Source of the DNA: Bacteroidota bacterium
GTDB taxonomy: Bacteria > Bacteroidota > Bacteroidia > Sphingobacteriales > Sphingobacteriaceae
Assembly: GCA_026224775.1 (NCBI GenBank)
Contig: JAMFRP010000057.1
Coordinates: 1-47,931, forward strand
Reading direction: 5' to 3'
DNA: 47,931 nt
Shown here: piece by piece, positions 1 through 9,082 of the stretch
Layout of the letters: every line of letters begins with the position of its first letter
Position numbering within the stretch: the first letter of the stretch is position 1
The notes under the pieces: generated by a model
What the model was told of the DNA's origin: nothing
What the model saw: only the letters and a program-made list of their open reading frames with translations
Databases searched by the model: none
Made by a program: the position numbers and the translations under genes

Positions 1-2
1 CA

Positions 3-1508
3 AGTACTATGCAGGCTTTCGCAAAGTCCGTTGATTCAACCCGTTATATTACCGCAGCTATAAGCGGTGGTATTGGTTCGGGAATTTCAACTACGATAGA
101 TTTGTTAGGGTATAATTATATAGCTACCAAAAATACTGATGAGCAGCATAAGAAGTATCCTAATCAATTTAGTTGGGGTACAGAGGAAGGATCGACCGTA
201 ACATCAAGGGGTATTTATGTGGACGATATGAACAAACATCAGCTTGCCGCATACGACCGAAAGCAAAATGACTTTTTTTGTAGTTTGGAACAAGGCTGGA
301 AATATTATGCCGCGCGCCCGTACCTGGCTGGAATGTTTATATGGACAGGTTTTGATTACCGGGGCGAACCCGTGCCTTTTGGATGGCCTTCGATCGAGTC
401 TTATTTTGGTATGCTCGATGCTTGTGGTTTCCCTAAGGATGACTATTACTATTTAAAATCATGGTGGACGGATCAAACAGTAGTACACTTGCTGCCGCAC
501 TGGAACTGGCATGGTAAAGAAGGTGAGGAAATCAGGGTATGCGCCTATAGTAATTGTGATGAGGTTGAACTTTTTCTGAATAAGAAAAGCCTTGGTAAAA
601 AAACTATGGAACCAAACGGGCACCTGGAATGGCAGGTGAAATATGAACCCGGAACGCTGGAGGCCATAGGTTATAAAAAAGGCTTAAAAGCTGGTTACGA
701 TGCTGTTAAAACTACTTCAAGCCCGGATCAGGTAAAGTTACAGGCTAATCAACCTGTAATCAAAGCTGATGGAAAGGATATTGCTATAATAACGGTAAAT
801 GCAACTGACAAAGACAATTTGGTGGTACCCACAGCTGATAACGAGATCGGTTTTTCAATTAATGGTCCCGGTAAAATTATAGGGGTAGGTAACGGAAATC
901 AAACTTCGCTTGAGCCTGACCAATATTTAGAAAGGGTTGATCTGGTCAATATTGGCAACTTCAAAGAAAAGTTTGTGGATGATTTAAACGACACAGCTGA
1001 AGTGGCGGCCGGTTACGACGATAGTGGTTGGCAAAATGCATTTAAAGATACCAGGGATGACGCGTTTGGACAAAAGGTGAAAGCCTTGGTATATAGGGCG
1101 AGTTTTAATATTCCGGCTGATGGTACATTCACGACTGCTACTTTTTTCAGTAAAAGTATAGGCAAAACGCAAAGCATTTTTATTAATGGCAAAGAGATAG
1201 CCCATCAGATAAATGATGACAATGAAAGGCATGAATTTAAACTCGATGCCTCATTGCTGCATCCGGGATCTAATACCATTGCCATAGTTGCCACTCCATT
1301 GCTCAAAGCAAATATATGGGCTGATGTCAATACCGACCCGGGCTTAATTCAGTTGATTTATCCGGCATTGCCATATAAAAGAAAGCTATTTAATGGTTAT
1401 GCCCAGGTTATTGTACAATCAACCGGCCAGCCGGGTACAGTCGTTTTAAAAGCAACATCGCCGGGCTTAAAAGAGCATACTATTGAAATTACGGCTATAA
1501 ATAGATAG
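3..1508 (+). CDS. Glycoside hydrolase family 2 (beta-galactosidase-like), 3' part only
   Basis: The frame is open to the left edge, so this is the C-terminal ~500 residues of a larger exported glycosidase. Residues ~1-150 are the end of the GH2 TIM barrel (segment WTGFDYRGEP, which lines the active site in this family). About 165-225 match the DUF4982 domain found after the barrel in Bacteroidota beta-galactosidases. An Ig-like domain follows and appears split by an inserted jelly-roll-like segment (~300-445, with GYDDSGWQNA and FINGKEIA), then resumes near the end (GYAQVIVQSTGQPG). The general acid/base and nucleophile region is mostly outside the window. The family cleaves terminal beta-galactosyl or related sugars in the periplasm. 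The exact substrate cannot be told. Family assignment is confident. Confidence 0.85.
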   Translation, partial: STMQAFAKSVDSTRYITAAISGGIGSGISTTIDLLGYNYIATKNTDEQHKKYPNQFSWGTEEGSTVTSRGIYVDDMNKHQLAAYDRKQNDFFCSLEQGWKYYAARPYLAGMFIWTGFDYRGEPVPFGWPSIESYFGMLDACGFPKDDYYYLKSWWTDQTVVHLLPHWNWHGKEGEEIRVCAYSNCDEVELFLNKKSLGKKTMEPNGHLEWQVKYEPGTLEAIGYKKGLKAGYDAVKTTSSPDQVKLQANQPVIKADGKDIAIITVNATDKDNLVVPTADNEIGFSINGPGKIIGVGNGNQTSLEPDQYLERVDLVNIGNFKEKFVDDLNDTAEVAAGYDDSGWQNAFKDTRDDAFGQKVKALVYRASFNIPADGTFTTATFFSKSIGKTQSIFINGKEIAHQINDDNERHEFKLDASLLHPGSNTIAIVATPLLKANIWADVNTDPGLIQLIYPALPYKRKLFNGYAQVIVQSTGQPGTVVLKATSPGLKEHTIEITAINR

Positions 1509-1574
1509 TGCTAATAAAGCTTTAAACAAAAATGTGCGTTTTCAAAACCATGTAATGGGTATCGAACTACTTAG

Positions 1575-1739
1575 CGGAACGCTAACTGTCGGCCAGGGTT
1601 AGTTACTGTTCAGATGAAAGGGGAGGATGTTTCAAAAAATCAGACAGTAACCAATACAAATGGGATTTCAAGCGATGATTTAAACAGCCTGGTCGCAAAT
1701 TATTTTACGATTATGGCTACGAATCATGTTGTAGAATGA
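1575..1739 (+). other. Gap after the GH2 gene with a possible decayed coding fragment
   Basis: The 266 bases between the GH2 gene and the TetR gene hold no full gene. One frame stays open for about 54 codons (reading ...LVTVQMKGEDVSKNQTV...) and ends at 1739, without a convincing start. Its composition is protein-like, so it may be the relic of a secreted-protein or Ig-domain tail. It could equally be chance. No promoter box of the TAnnTTTG type was seen ahead of the TetR gene. Confidence 0.2.
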
Positions 1740-1774
1740 CCTTATTTCAAACACTTGGCTAAAAAATCCATGAT

Positions 1775-2392
1775 ATGAAAAATAAAGAGAACACGAAAAG
1801 AAAATTGATTTGGGCAGTTGGAGAGATCATTAAGATGGATGGTTTCGAATCTCTAAGTGCAAGTAAGGTTGCAAGGAAGGCTGAAGTAGACCGTAAATTG
1901 ATTGGCCGTTATTTCGGCGGATTAAGCCAACTGATTGAAGCTTATGTTGTAGAGAATGATTATTGGATGTTATTTACGGATCATATCAAAGAGATTATAA
2001 AATCCAACAGTTATTCCGGAAGCCAAGAATTGATTACGTCTGTCCTTCAAAACCAATTCGGCTATTTCTATTCCGAAAAGGATATGCAACGTTTGATTCT
2101 CTGGGAACTTACCTCGAATAGCCCGCTTATGAAAAGCATTCACAATGCCAGGGAAAGTATGGGACAAAAGTTTTTTGAACTGACCGATGAACACTTCAAA
2201 CAAACCGATGTAAATTTCAGAGCTATAGGCGCTTTGTTGGTAGGAGGGATTTATTACACTGTCTTACACACGATCTACAACGGAGGCAAATTTGCTGATT
2301 TGGATATCAGTACAGAAGAGGGACAAAAAGAGATCTTAAAGGCAATCGGGCAGATTGTGGGATGGGCGTATAAAGAAGCGGGGGATTCGTAA
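1775..2392 (+). CDS. TetR/AcrR family transcriptional regulator
   Basis: A 205-residue protein of normal length for TetR repressors. Residues ~8-55 form the helix-turn-helix (LSASKVARKAEVDRKLIGRYFGGLSQLIEAY), with the typical aromatic ending of the recognition helix (IGRYFGG). The remaining ~150 residues are helical and would form the ligand-binding and dimer domain, which gives no clue to the ligand. It stands alone: the gene upstream is a glycosidase and the downstream neighbour is on the other strand, so no target can be named from context. The ATG follows an AT-rich stretch without a strong ribosome site, normal in Bacteroidota. Confidence 0.85.
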   Translation: MKNKENTKRKLIWAVGEIIKMDGFESLSASKVARKAEVDRKLIGRYFGGLSQLIEAYVVENDYWMLFTDHIKEIIKSNSYSGSQELITSVLQNQFGYFYSEKDMQRLILWELTSNSPLMKSIHNARESMGQKFFELTDEHFKQTDVNFRAIGALLVGGIYYTVLHTIYNGGKFADLDISTEEGQKEILKAIGQIVGWAYKEAGDS

Positions 2393-2477
2393 TTTACTTT
2401 TAGATATTGTCAGAAGTTAAAGTGGAATAGTAAATAACGATTTCCTAATACGATCCAATAGAATGTTAATTTAATTC

Positions 2478-2771
2478 TCAACTGGATATTTTTTTATCTT
2501 TAATTTTCTTATAAATTTTATTGATTTCAATTTCATCAATGCTTTTAAAATCATATAACTCGTCAATTTTGTCCAACAACAATGCTTTTGCGATTTCCTG
2601 TACTATATCTGCTCTTGGGTTAGCCCCTTCATTCTCATAACGATTTATAAATTGTTTGTCTTTACCTAATACAGCGGCTAAAGCTCCTTGCTCAATGTTT
2701 TTTATTTCTCTTAATTCTCTTATTCGTAATCCAAATTTGATTCTAAATAATAAGGTTTCTTTATTCATCAA
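2478..2771 (-). CDS. XRE-type helix-turn-helix regulator
   Basis: A 97-residue protein made almost only of a Cro/CI-type HTH domain (~14-70: LRIRELREIKNIEQGALAAVLGKDKQFINRYENEGANPRADIVQEIAKAL), followed by a short charged tail rich in Lys and Ile. Two adjacent Met codons can serve as start; the first is used here. A perfect 18-bp palindrome lies 30-47 bases upstream and overlaps a promoter that fires in the opposite direction, so I infer that this protein represses that promoter and perhaps its own. No toxin partner is seen next to it. Confidence 0.8.
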   Translation of the reverse strand: MMNKETLLFRIKFGLRIRELREIKNIEQGALAAVLGKDKQFINRYENEGANPRADIVQEIAKALLLDKIDELYDFKSIDEIEINKIYKKIKDKKISS

Positions 2772-2800
2772 ACGAAACTCAGGACTACTGTGAATTTTTG

Positions 2801-2818
2801 GTCAACAAATTTGTTGAC
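2801..2818. promoter_or_regulatory. Perfect 18-bp palindrome, likely operator
   Basis: GTCAACAAATTTGTTGAC reads identically on both strands. It lies between the XRE gene and the structured RNA candidate and covers the TTG -33 element (2814-2816) of the plus-strand promoter. Binding here would block that promoter. The link with the neighbouring XRE protein is inferred from position. Confidence 0.55.
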
Positions 2819-2843
2819 TTTTGATTTTTATTCTTTATATTTG
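2814..2843 (+). promoter_or_regulatory. Bacteroidota-type promoter TTG-N19-TATATTTG
   Basis: TTG at 2814-2816 and TATATTTG at 2836-2843 match the Bacteroidota sigma consensus (TTG, 17-23 bases, TAnnTTTG). The start site would fall near 2850, just ahead of the rod-like RNA that begins to pair at 2870. It points away from the XRE gene. Confidence 0.6.
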
Positions 2844-2869
2844 AATTTAAAGTAAGTAAGTATAAATAA

Positions 2870-3083
2870 GAGTCTTGCAACTCTACTCTCAGGCCGTTGA
2901 TGCAAGACAGCAGATTTATACCCATTTCTTATTTGAATATGCTATATTGGCGTATTAAATAAGGGTGGGTTTCTGCTGTAAATCCGCGTCAACATAAGGC
3001 CTGAGAACCAAAATGGAGTAGCGGTATGCAGAAGCCCACTTTTGTGCTTTTAGCCGCCAACAAGACTCGTGTTCCATACGAGT
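2870..3083 (+). ncRNA. Long rod-shaped structured RNA candidate (6S-like shape)
   Basis: No protein is encoded here, but complementary segments nest in order over ~200 nt: 2870-2877 with 3061-3068 (GAGTCTTG/CAAGACTC), 2883-2887 with 3017-3021, 2888-2895 with 2998-3005 (CTCAGGCC/GGCCTGAG), 2896-2902 with 2987-2993, 2908-2914 with 2972-2978 (CAGCAGA/TCTGCTG), and a tip hairpin 2936-2942 with 2950-2956. The 3' arm carries a small side hairpin (~3030-3053) opposite a short 5' loop. A single rod with an asymmetric central bubble and ~200-nt length is the shape of 6S RNA, which binds RNA polymerase. The 6S identity is an inference; the fold itself is seen. A dedicated promoter lies just upstream. 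At 3065-3083 an alternative hairpin (ACTCGT/ACGAGT) competes with the closing stem. Confidence 0.5.
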
Positions 3084-3335
3084 ATGAGTAAAGCAGTATT
3101 AACCTTATTTTTCTGTTTATTATATCCTTTGTTTTATTCATTGGGTGCTCATGCTTTTTTTCTTTTTTTTTACTCAGTTAAGCTCCTTTTCAAGAACATA
3201 ATAAAAGCTCCAGTTTAAATTTCGGAAACGGCAGCTTTGATCAGTTTATAGTTAATTTCCAGATTTTGGCTGTCGTTTTTTCTCGAAGAGTCTTACCCTG
3301 ACTATTTATTTACCAACTAAACTAACTCCAATTAC
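3084..3335. other. Untranslated region ahead of susC-like gene
   Basis: About 250 AT-rich bases with long T tracts (near 3150-3172) that may end the upstream RNA. No gene is seen. A clear TAnnTTTG box with a good spacer was not found, so the start of the SusC transcript is not placed. Confidence 0.3.
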
Positions 3336-6300
3336 ATGAAAAAAACTATACTTTATATAGGACTGGCTACGCTTTGCCTTTTTTTTAGGGTGAGCGCCCA
3401 GGATAATAGCCTAACCAATCAATCCATTTCAGGTAAAGTAACCGATGAGCAAGGGAGGCAATTGCCTGGCGCCACGGTCAAATTGAAACTAAGCAAGAAT
3501 GGAGTAGTTACCGATAAAGACGGATATTTTGTCTTAGCTAACGTTCCAAATACCGGAATACTTGTCGTCAGTTTTATTGGTTACCAACCAACAGAAGTTT
3601 CCTATAACATCAATCAACATAAATCTTTAACCATTCAATTAAAGGCTGATGCCAATTCTTTAAATGAGGTGCAGGTAATTGGCTATGGTACTACAACAAA
3701 ACGATTGAATACAGGCAGCGTATCTACAATCACAGCTAGCGAAATAGAGAAGCAGCCTGTAACTAATGTACTATCTGCCTTATCGGGTCAGGCAGCAGGT
3801 GTATTTGTTCAAACAACAAATGGGCTGCCAGGAGGTAACATCAATATACAAATCAGGGGTGAAGGCTCCATTACAGCCGGTAATAATCCTCTTTACATTA
3901 TCGATGGAGTTCCATTCAACTCTTCGGTAGGCTCATTAACCGGTTTAAGCGTGCTTTCAACGGGAGCGGTTAACGGGCAAGTTAGTCCTTTTAACAATTT
4001 AAACCCTTCGGATATTGAATCGATAAGTATCTTAAAGGATGCCGACGCGACGGCGATCTACGGGAGTCGGGGTTCAAACGGGGTGGTATTGATCACAACG
4101 AAAAAGGGAAAAGCTGGGAAAACGACGGTGGATGTCAATGTGAATGAAGGCGTAACGGAGGCAACCAATATTCCTAAATTGCTAAGTCCTGCCCAATATT
4201 TGCAAATTCAAGACGTTGCTTATGCCAATGATGGCATTACGCCCTCAGCCGACCCTAATTCCGATAGTTACGCGCCGCAACTGACCACATGGAGTAACAC
4301 AAAGCCGATGAATTGGGCGAAGTATTTATTGGGTGGAACGGGACATTTGACCAATGCAGCAGCCACGGTTTCAGGAGGTAATAAAGGAACTTCTTTTACG
4401 ATATCCGGTAATTATCATGCTGAAAAAGCATACCTGCCGGGTAACAATCTTTATGACAGGGGAGGGATATACGCCAATCTGCAACATACGTCTGAAAATG
4501 GAAAATTTTTCGTTCAGCTATCACATGCGTTAACGTTGGATAATAATAGCCTCGTTAACCCCGCAGCCAATATTTCTTATGACATGCTACTGCCACCTAA
4601 CTATCCGGTATTTGACGGGACTGGAAATTACAATTTTTATTTTGGTTCAAATCCCGTAGCGGAGATTAATGCGACAGACCAAACCCATACCGTTAACTTA
4701 ATTGATAACCTGCTTTTACGCTACACGATACTAAAGGATTTCGATTTTAAAATCAGTTCAGGCTATAATACGATCAGCGTAAACCAGACGCAGATTTTTC
4801 CAACCGTTTCACTTTATCCCGGAACAACCAATTATACCAATTTTGGAAAGAACTCGAACCAGTCTTATATCGTCGAACCACAATTCACCTATGACTTGCG
4901 GTACAAAAGCACAACCATTAATTTTCTGGCGGGGGGAACTTATCAGAACACGATTGCTCAGGGCGAAACGATTATAGCAAGTGACTTTAGCAGCACAGAA
5001 CTGATGCAAGACCTTGGTTCTGCCGCGACCTATGTCACCTCAAATAATTATACGCAATACAAATATGTCTCTGTTTTCGGTCGGGTAACCTATAACCTGG
5101 ATGATAAGTATATTTTGAACGCAACCATCAGAAGAGATGGCTCGTCAAGATTTGGCCCGGGTAAACAATTCGGTGACTTTGGGTCCATTGGTGGTGCCTG
5201 GTTATGGGATCAGGAAACGTTCATCAAAAACAGTTTGCCATTCATCAGTTATGGAAAATTGCGGGCGAGTTATGGGCGGACCGGAAATGATCAAATAACC
5301 GATTATCAATATCTTTCAACTTATAGCAATTCGGGATATGTGTATGAGGATATTCCCGGTTTAAAACCATCAAGAATCGCGAACCCCGACTTTCACTGGG
5401 AAACAACCAAAAAACTGGACCTCGCGTTAGAACTGGGCGTTCTTAAAAATACGATCCTGATCAATATTGACAGTTACCGCGACCTGACCAGTGACCAGTT
5501 GGTTGCTTATAATATTCCTTCCATAACCGGATTTACCAGCTATGAGGCGAATCTTCCGGCGGTAGTAGAAAATTCAGGATGGGAGTTTGAATTGACCACC
5601 AAAAATATAAAGAAGGAGAAATTTAGCTGGACGACGACCTTTAATCTTACGCTGCCCAAAAACGAGCTTAAAAGTTTCCCAAATCTGGCCACTTCCAGTT
5701 ATGCCAATACGCTTGTTATCGGGCAGGATATTTCCCGGATCTATGGTTATCAGTTTGATGGCTTAGATAATAATGGGTTAGCTTTATACTCATCAAAAAG
5801 CGGTCCGCCGACCAATAGTCCCAATTCGGCTACCGATAGTTATTATACCATTGGAAAAAAAACGCCTGATTTATATGGTGGGATAGGCAATACGATTACT
5901 TATGGCAATTGGGGCATTGATATTTTGGGCCAATTTGTTAAACAATGGGCGCTCGGCAACCTGATGTTTACTCCGGGTGCGGAAGGTTATAATAATTATG
6001 CCATTACTTCCAATTACTGGACCCCTGCCCATACAAACACGAGTATCCCGAAGCCGTCCACGTATAATGATTTTAATTATTTTCAATCCTCAGCGAATTT
6101 CTTCAATGCTTCTTATTTCCGGATAAAGAACGTCGCCATTTCTTACAGTTTGCCAAAAAGCTGGATCACTAAAATGAATATTGATCAGGCGCGGATTTTT
6201 CTGCAAGGCGAAAACGTGCTGTCTTTCTGGAACAGGAACAATCCATTTCTTGATCCTGAATCGGGAACATTCGGCGGTACATCAAATAATTTACCCCCGG

Positions 6301-6338
6301 TCAAATCTTTTGTAATCGGTATTCAAACCACATTTTAA
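3336..6338 (+). CDS. SusC/RagA-family TonB-linked outer membrane transporter
   Basis: A 1000-residue protein. It has a signal peptide (~1-21, ending near RVSAQ), a carboxypeptidase-regulatory-like domain (~30-105: ISGKVTDEQGRQLPGATV), a TonB-dependent plug domain (~115-235, with RGEGSITAGNNPLYIIDGVPF and AIYGSRGSNGVVLITTKKG), then a 22-strand beta barrel ending in the aromatic outer-membrane signature QTTF. It imports oligosaccharides or peptides across the outer membrane with energy from TonB. The SusD-like partner starts one base after its stop, so the two are co-transcribed. Absence of linked glycosidases in the same operon, and a thioredoxin-like third gene, leave the substrate open. The length is normal for the family. 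Confidence 0.95.
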   Translation: MKKTILYIGLATLCLFFRVSAQDNSLTNQSISGKVTDEQGRQLPGATVKLKLSKNGVVTDKDGYFVLANVPNTGILVVSFIGYQPTEVSYNINQHKSLTIQLKADANSLNEVQVIGYGTTTKRLNTGSVSTITASEIEKQPVTNVLSALSGQAAGVFVQTTNGLPGGNINIQIRGEGSITAGNNPLYIIDGVPFNSSVGSLTGLSVLSTGAVNGQVSPFNNLNPSDIESISILKDADATAIYGSRGSNGVVLITTKKGKAGKTTVDVNVNEGVTEATNIPKLLSPAQYLQIQDVAYANDGITPSADPNSDSYAPQLTTWSNTKPMNWAKYLLGGTGHLTNAAATVSGGNKGTSFTISGNYHAEKAYLPGNNLYDRGGIYANLQHTSENGKFFVQLSHALTLDNNSLVNPAANISYDMLLPPNYPVFDGTGNYNFYFGSNPVAEINATDQTHTVNLIDNLLLRYTILKDFDFKISSGYNTISVNQTQIFPTVSLYPGTTNYTNFGKNSNQSYIVEPQFTYDLRYKSTTINFLAGGTYQNTIAQGETIIASDFSSTELMQDLGSAATYVTSNNYTQYKYVSVFGRVTYNLDDKYILNATIRRDGSSRFGPGKQFGDFGSIGGAWLWDQETFIKNSLPFISYGKLRASYGRTGNDQITDYQYLSTYSNSGYVYEDIPGLKPSRIANPDFHWETTKKLDLALELGVLKNTILINIDSYRDLTSDQLVAYNIPSITGFTSYEANLPAVVENSGWEFELTTKNIKKEKFSWTTTFNLTLPKNELKSFPNLATSSYANTLVIGQDISRIYGYQFDGLDNNGLALYSSKSGPPTNSPNSATDSYYTIGKKTPDLYGGIGNTITYGNWGIDILGQFVKQWALGNLMFTPGAEGYNNYAITSNYWTPAHTNTSIPKPSTYNDFNYFQSSANFFNASYFRIKNVAISYSLPKSWITKMNIDQARIFLQGENVLSFWNRNNPFLDPESGTFGGTSNNLPPVKSFVIGIQTTF

Positions 6339-6339
6339 C

Positions 6340-7689
6340 ATGAAAAATATTAAATATCTCCTCCTGATGCTGCCCTTTATTGCGGGGTGTAAAAAACTGA
6401 TTGAAGTCAGCACACCACAAAATCAGTTAACGACTGATAAGGTTTTTGCCGACACCTCTTCGGCGACAGCGGCAATGGTAAACGTCTATGCAATGCTTAA
6501 TAACAACATTGATCCCAACTATAATAAGTATATGGGAATTTACACCGATGAGCTCAATTATTATGGTGCAAGCCCGGATGCCGTTCAATATAGTACAAGC
6601 AAATTGTCAGCAACGAACAGCACCAATTCAACTTTTTGGTCTTATTGCTATTCCGCGATATATGCCTGTAATCAAATTATCGAAGGATTAACTAATGCTA
6701 ATGCGATTCCTGCTTCAACAAGCAATTCCTTAACCGCTGAGGCCAAATTTCTGAGAGCTTATTGTTACTTGTATTTGACAACTACTTATGGGGCCGTGCC
6801 TTTAATTTTAACCACAGACGTTAATCAAACAAGTAGAGCTTCGAGGACAGACTCTGCCCAGGTCTTTAGTCAAATTATACAAGATTTACAGTCGGCGCAG
6901 CATACGCTGCCAGAGACGTACATAGGCGGCGAAAAAACACGGGCAAACAAATGGGCTGCGATAGCGCTGCTTGCACGGGTTGAATTATATCAACATAATT
7001 GGCAGGAAGCGGAAACGCAAGCGTCCGCTGTTATTAACGCCAATCAATATTCCTTAAACAGCCCGTCCACAATTTTTCTGGCGAACAGCAATGAAACGAT
7101 CTTAGCGCTATGGACCCAGTATGGTTATATTAACGATTCCCCCAATTTGATACCGACTTCGGGTGTTCCTAATTATCCCGTCACACAAAATCTTATCAAC
7201 GCATTTGAACCAGGGGATTTAAGAATGGCTAACTGGTTAAAACCGGTAAGTGTTTCGTCGGGCGGCTCCACTACTGTTTATTATTATCCCTATAAATACC
7301 ACAATCGTTCTGCGAATACAGCCGCACCTGAATATTTAGTAGTGTTAAGGTTAGCAGAGCAATATCTGATAAGGGCGGAAGCTTTTGCCCAGCAGGGAAA
7401 TTTGCCGTCGGCCATTGCAGATTTGAATACGATTCGGGAAAGGGCTGGCTTAAATAAACTGGCCAATTCAATCAGTCAAACAGCATGCTTGAACGATGTT
7501 GCGCAAGAATGGCGTATAGAATTCGCTTTTGAATGGGGGCATCGTTTTCTTGATTTGAAAAGATTGGGCCGCATCAATCCGGTGATGAGCAATTATAAAA
7601 CAAACTGGTCTCCACAGGCAGACCTGCTGCCAATACCGAAAAATGACCTTTCAAGTGATCCTTACTTATCTCAAAATTCAGGCTATTAA
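6340..7689 (+). CDS. SusD/RagB-family outer-membrane lipoprotein
   Basis: A 449-residue nutrient-binding lipoprotein, partner lid of the SusC transporter encoded directly upstream (one-base gap). The N-terminus has a lipobox ending LPFIAGC, with Cys17 as the lipidation site. The N-terminal SusD_3-like region (~22-230) contains the helical TPR-like scaffold (AEAKFLRAYCYLYLTTTYGAVPLI). The C-terminal SusD part has the family segment YLIRAEAFAQQGNLPSAIADLNTIRERAGL and the end motif EWRIEFAFEWGHRFLDLKRLGR. It is somewhat shorter than many SusD proteins (500-600 residues), as is usual for pairs linked to thioredoxin-like genes. Confidence 0.95.
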   Translation: MKNIKYLLLMLPFIAGCKKLIEVSTPQNQLTTDKVFADTSSATAAMVNVYAMLNNNIDPNYNKYMGIYTDELNYYGASPDAVQYSTSKLSATNSTNSTFWSYCYSAIYACNQIIEGLTNANAIPASTSNSLTAEAKFLRAYCYLYLTTTYGAVPLILTTDVNQTSRASRTDSAQVFSQIIQDLQSAQHTLPETYIGGEKTRANKWAAIALLARVELYQHNWQEAETQASAVINANQYSLNSPSTIFLANSNETILALWTQYGYINDSPNLIPTSGVPNYPVTQNLINAFEPGDLRMANWLKPVSVSSGGSTTVYYYPYKYHNRSANTAAPEYLVVLRLAEQYLIRAEAFAQQGNLPSAIADLNTIRERAGLNKLANSISQTACLNDVAQEWRIEFAFEWGHRFLDLKRLGRINPVMSNYKTNWSPQADLLPIPKNDLSSDPYLSQNSGY

Positions 7690-7706
7690 TTACTATTTAA
7701 ATAAAC

Positions 7707-9062
7707 ATGATGAAAAGATTAATTAAATTTTTTGTTTGCGCTATCGTATCCTTGATAGCAATAAACACCTATGGACAAACAAATGTCGTTATATCTTTAA
7801 AAATAGGGGATAAAGTGCCGGATGTGGTCATCACGCATTTATTACGAAATGAGCATGACATACCGATGTCGGATTTATACAAGAATAATGTGCTGATCAT
7901 CAATTTTTGGGCGACCTGGTGTCAGCCATGCATACGGGAATTACCCATTTTGGATTCTTTAGCGGCGGTTGATAAGGATAAACTGAATGTACTATCTGTT
8001 GCTTACGAAAAACAAGAGGCCGTAGATGCCTTCTTTAAAAAGCATCCGGGAATAAACACCTCACACATCCACATTTCAACGGACGATAAAATCCTAATTA
8101 AGTACTTTAAACATTTCACCATACCACATAATATTTGGATTGATAAACAGGGAATAGTAAAATATATAACTAGCGGAGAGGAGATTACAGAAAAGAATAT
8201 ATCCGAATTTATTAATAATCAACCAATGGACCTGCATCCAAAGATTGATATAACCAATTTCGATATCTGGGCACCCTTCCATTTGAGTGATAGTGTTTTT
8301 ATTTACCGGTCGATATTCACTTCATATATTGATGGTATACCCGGGGGATACACTGCGGCCTGGGTATACAAACACCCTACCGAACGTTGGCTAAACAGGT
8401 ATTTTACTTATACATCCACAAAACAGCAAATATTATGGAATGCACTAAATCGGTTAATGGCAAATCAGGATTATTACCGTATCGTGAAAATAGTGACAAG
8501 CGATTCTACCCGTTTTTTCTGGCCCGAACAATGCCGGCAAACTTTTGCCAAATCAACATACAAAAGCAGATTGGAATGGGAGTACAAAAATACCTATTGT
8601 TATGAACTCACCTTACCTCAGCCTGTAAAAGACACTGTTTTCTTCTCAGATGTTCTAAATGATTTAGAAAGGATATTTAATATTAACGTTACTGTCGAAA
8701 ACGAGGTTATACCAACTTGTATACTTAAATTAAAAAAAGGGTATACCTTTAAAAAGCCCGTGAACGATTCGACCTATATCAATTTACAGCAAACTCATTT
8801 ATCCGCTCATAACGTTGAGGTATTACACCTGTTTGATTTTTTGAATGAAAAGATCAAAGCGGACAAAAATAAAAAGTCCGATGATCCACCGTATGTTGAT
8901 GAAACCGGAATAAAAACCCGGATTGATTTGGATGTCGATTTTGGGAAAGATCATCCTACTTATACCGAAGTTAAAAATATGATCAGTCAGAAATATGGGA
9001 TATTATTTGAAGATAAGCCGCATCCATATCCGGTAACCATTGTAAAGGACTTAACGCCATAG
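7707..9062 (+). CDS. TlpA-like thioredoxin fused to a DUF3738-like C-terminal domain
   Basis: A 451-residue exported protein. A signal peptide (~1-23, ending NTYGQ) precedes a TlpA/ResA-type thioredoxin domain (~30-170) with the active-site motif WATWCQPC, so it should be a periplasmic thiol-disulfide oxidoreductase. Residues ~175-451 are different: the end (VDETGIKTRIDLDVDFGKDH ... YGILFEDKPHPYPVTIVKD) matches the DUF3738/TIGR03435 'soil-associated' domain, whose role is unknown. It lies 17 bases after the SusD gene and is probably the third gene of that operon; thioredoxin-like genes after SusCD pairs are common in Sphingobacteriaceae. The last codons overlap a terminator stem. Confidence 0.85.
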   Translation: MMKRLIKFFVCAIVSLIAINTYGQTNVVISLKIGDKVPDVVITHLLRNEHDIPMSDLYKNNVLIINFWATWCQPCIRELPILDSLAAVDKDKLNVLSVAYEKQEAVDAFFKKHPGINTSHIHISTDDKILIKYFKHFTIPHNIWIDKQGIVKYITSGEEITEKNISEFINNQPMDLHPKIDITNFDIWAPFHLSDSVFIYRSIFTSYIDGIPGGYTAAWVYKHPTERWLNRYFTYTSTKQQILWNALNRLMANQDYYRIVKIVTSDSTRFFWPEQCRQTFAKSTYKSRLEWEYKNTYCYELTLPQPVKDTVFFSDVLNDLERIFNINVTVENEVIPTCILKLKKGYTFKKPVNDSTYINLQQTHLSAHNVEVLHLFDFLNEKIKADKNKKSDDPPYVDETGIKTRIDLDVDFGKDHPTYTEVKNMISQKYGILFEDKPHPYPVTIVKDLTP

Positions 9063-9077
9063 CGCGTTAAGTCCTTT
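9044..9077. terminator. Bidirectional terminator with 14-bp perfect stem
   Basis: AAAGGACTTAACGC (9044-9057) pairs perfectly with GCGTTAAGTCCTTT (9064-9077) around a 6-base loop. A-rich and T-rich ends allow it to act on both strands, so it closes the plus-strand SusCD-TlpA operon and the minus-strand DUF6520 gene. It overlaps the last six codons of the thioredoxin-like gene. Confidence 0.8.
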
Positions 9078-9082
9078 ATCGC

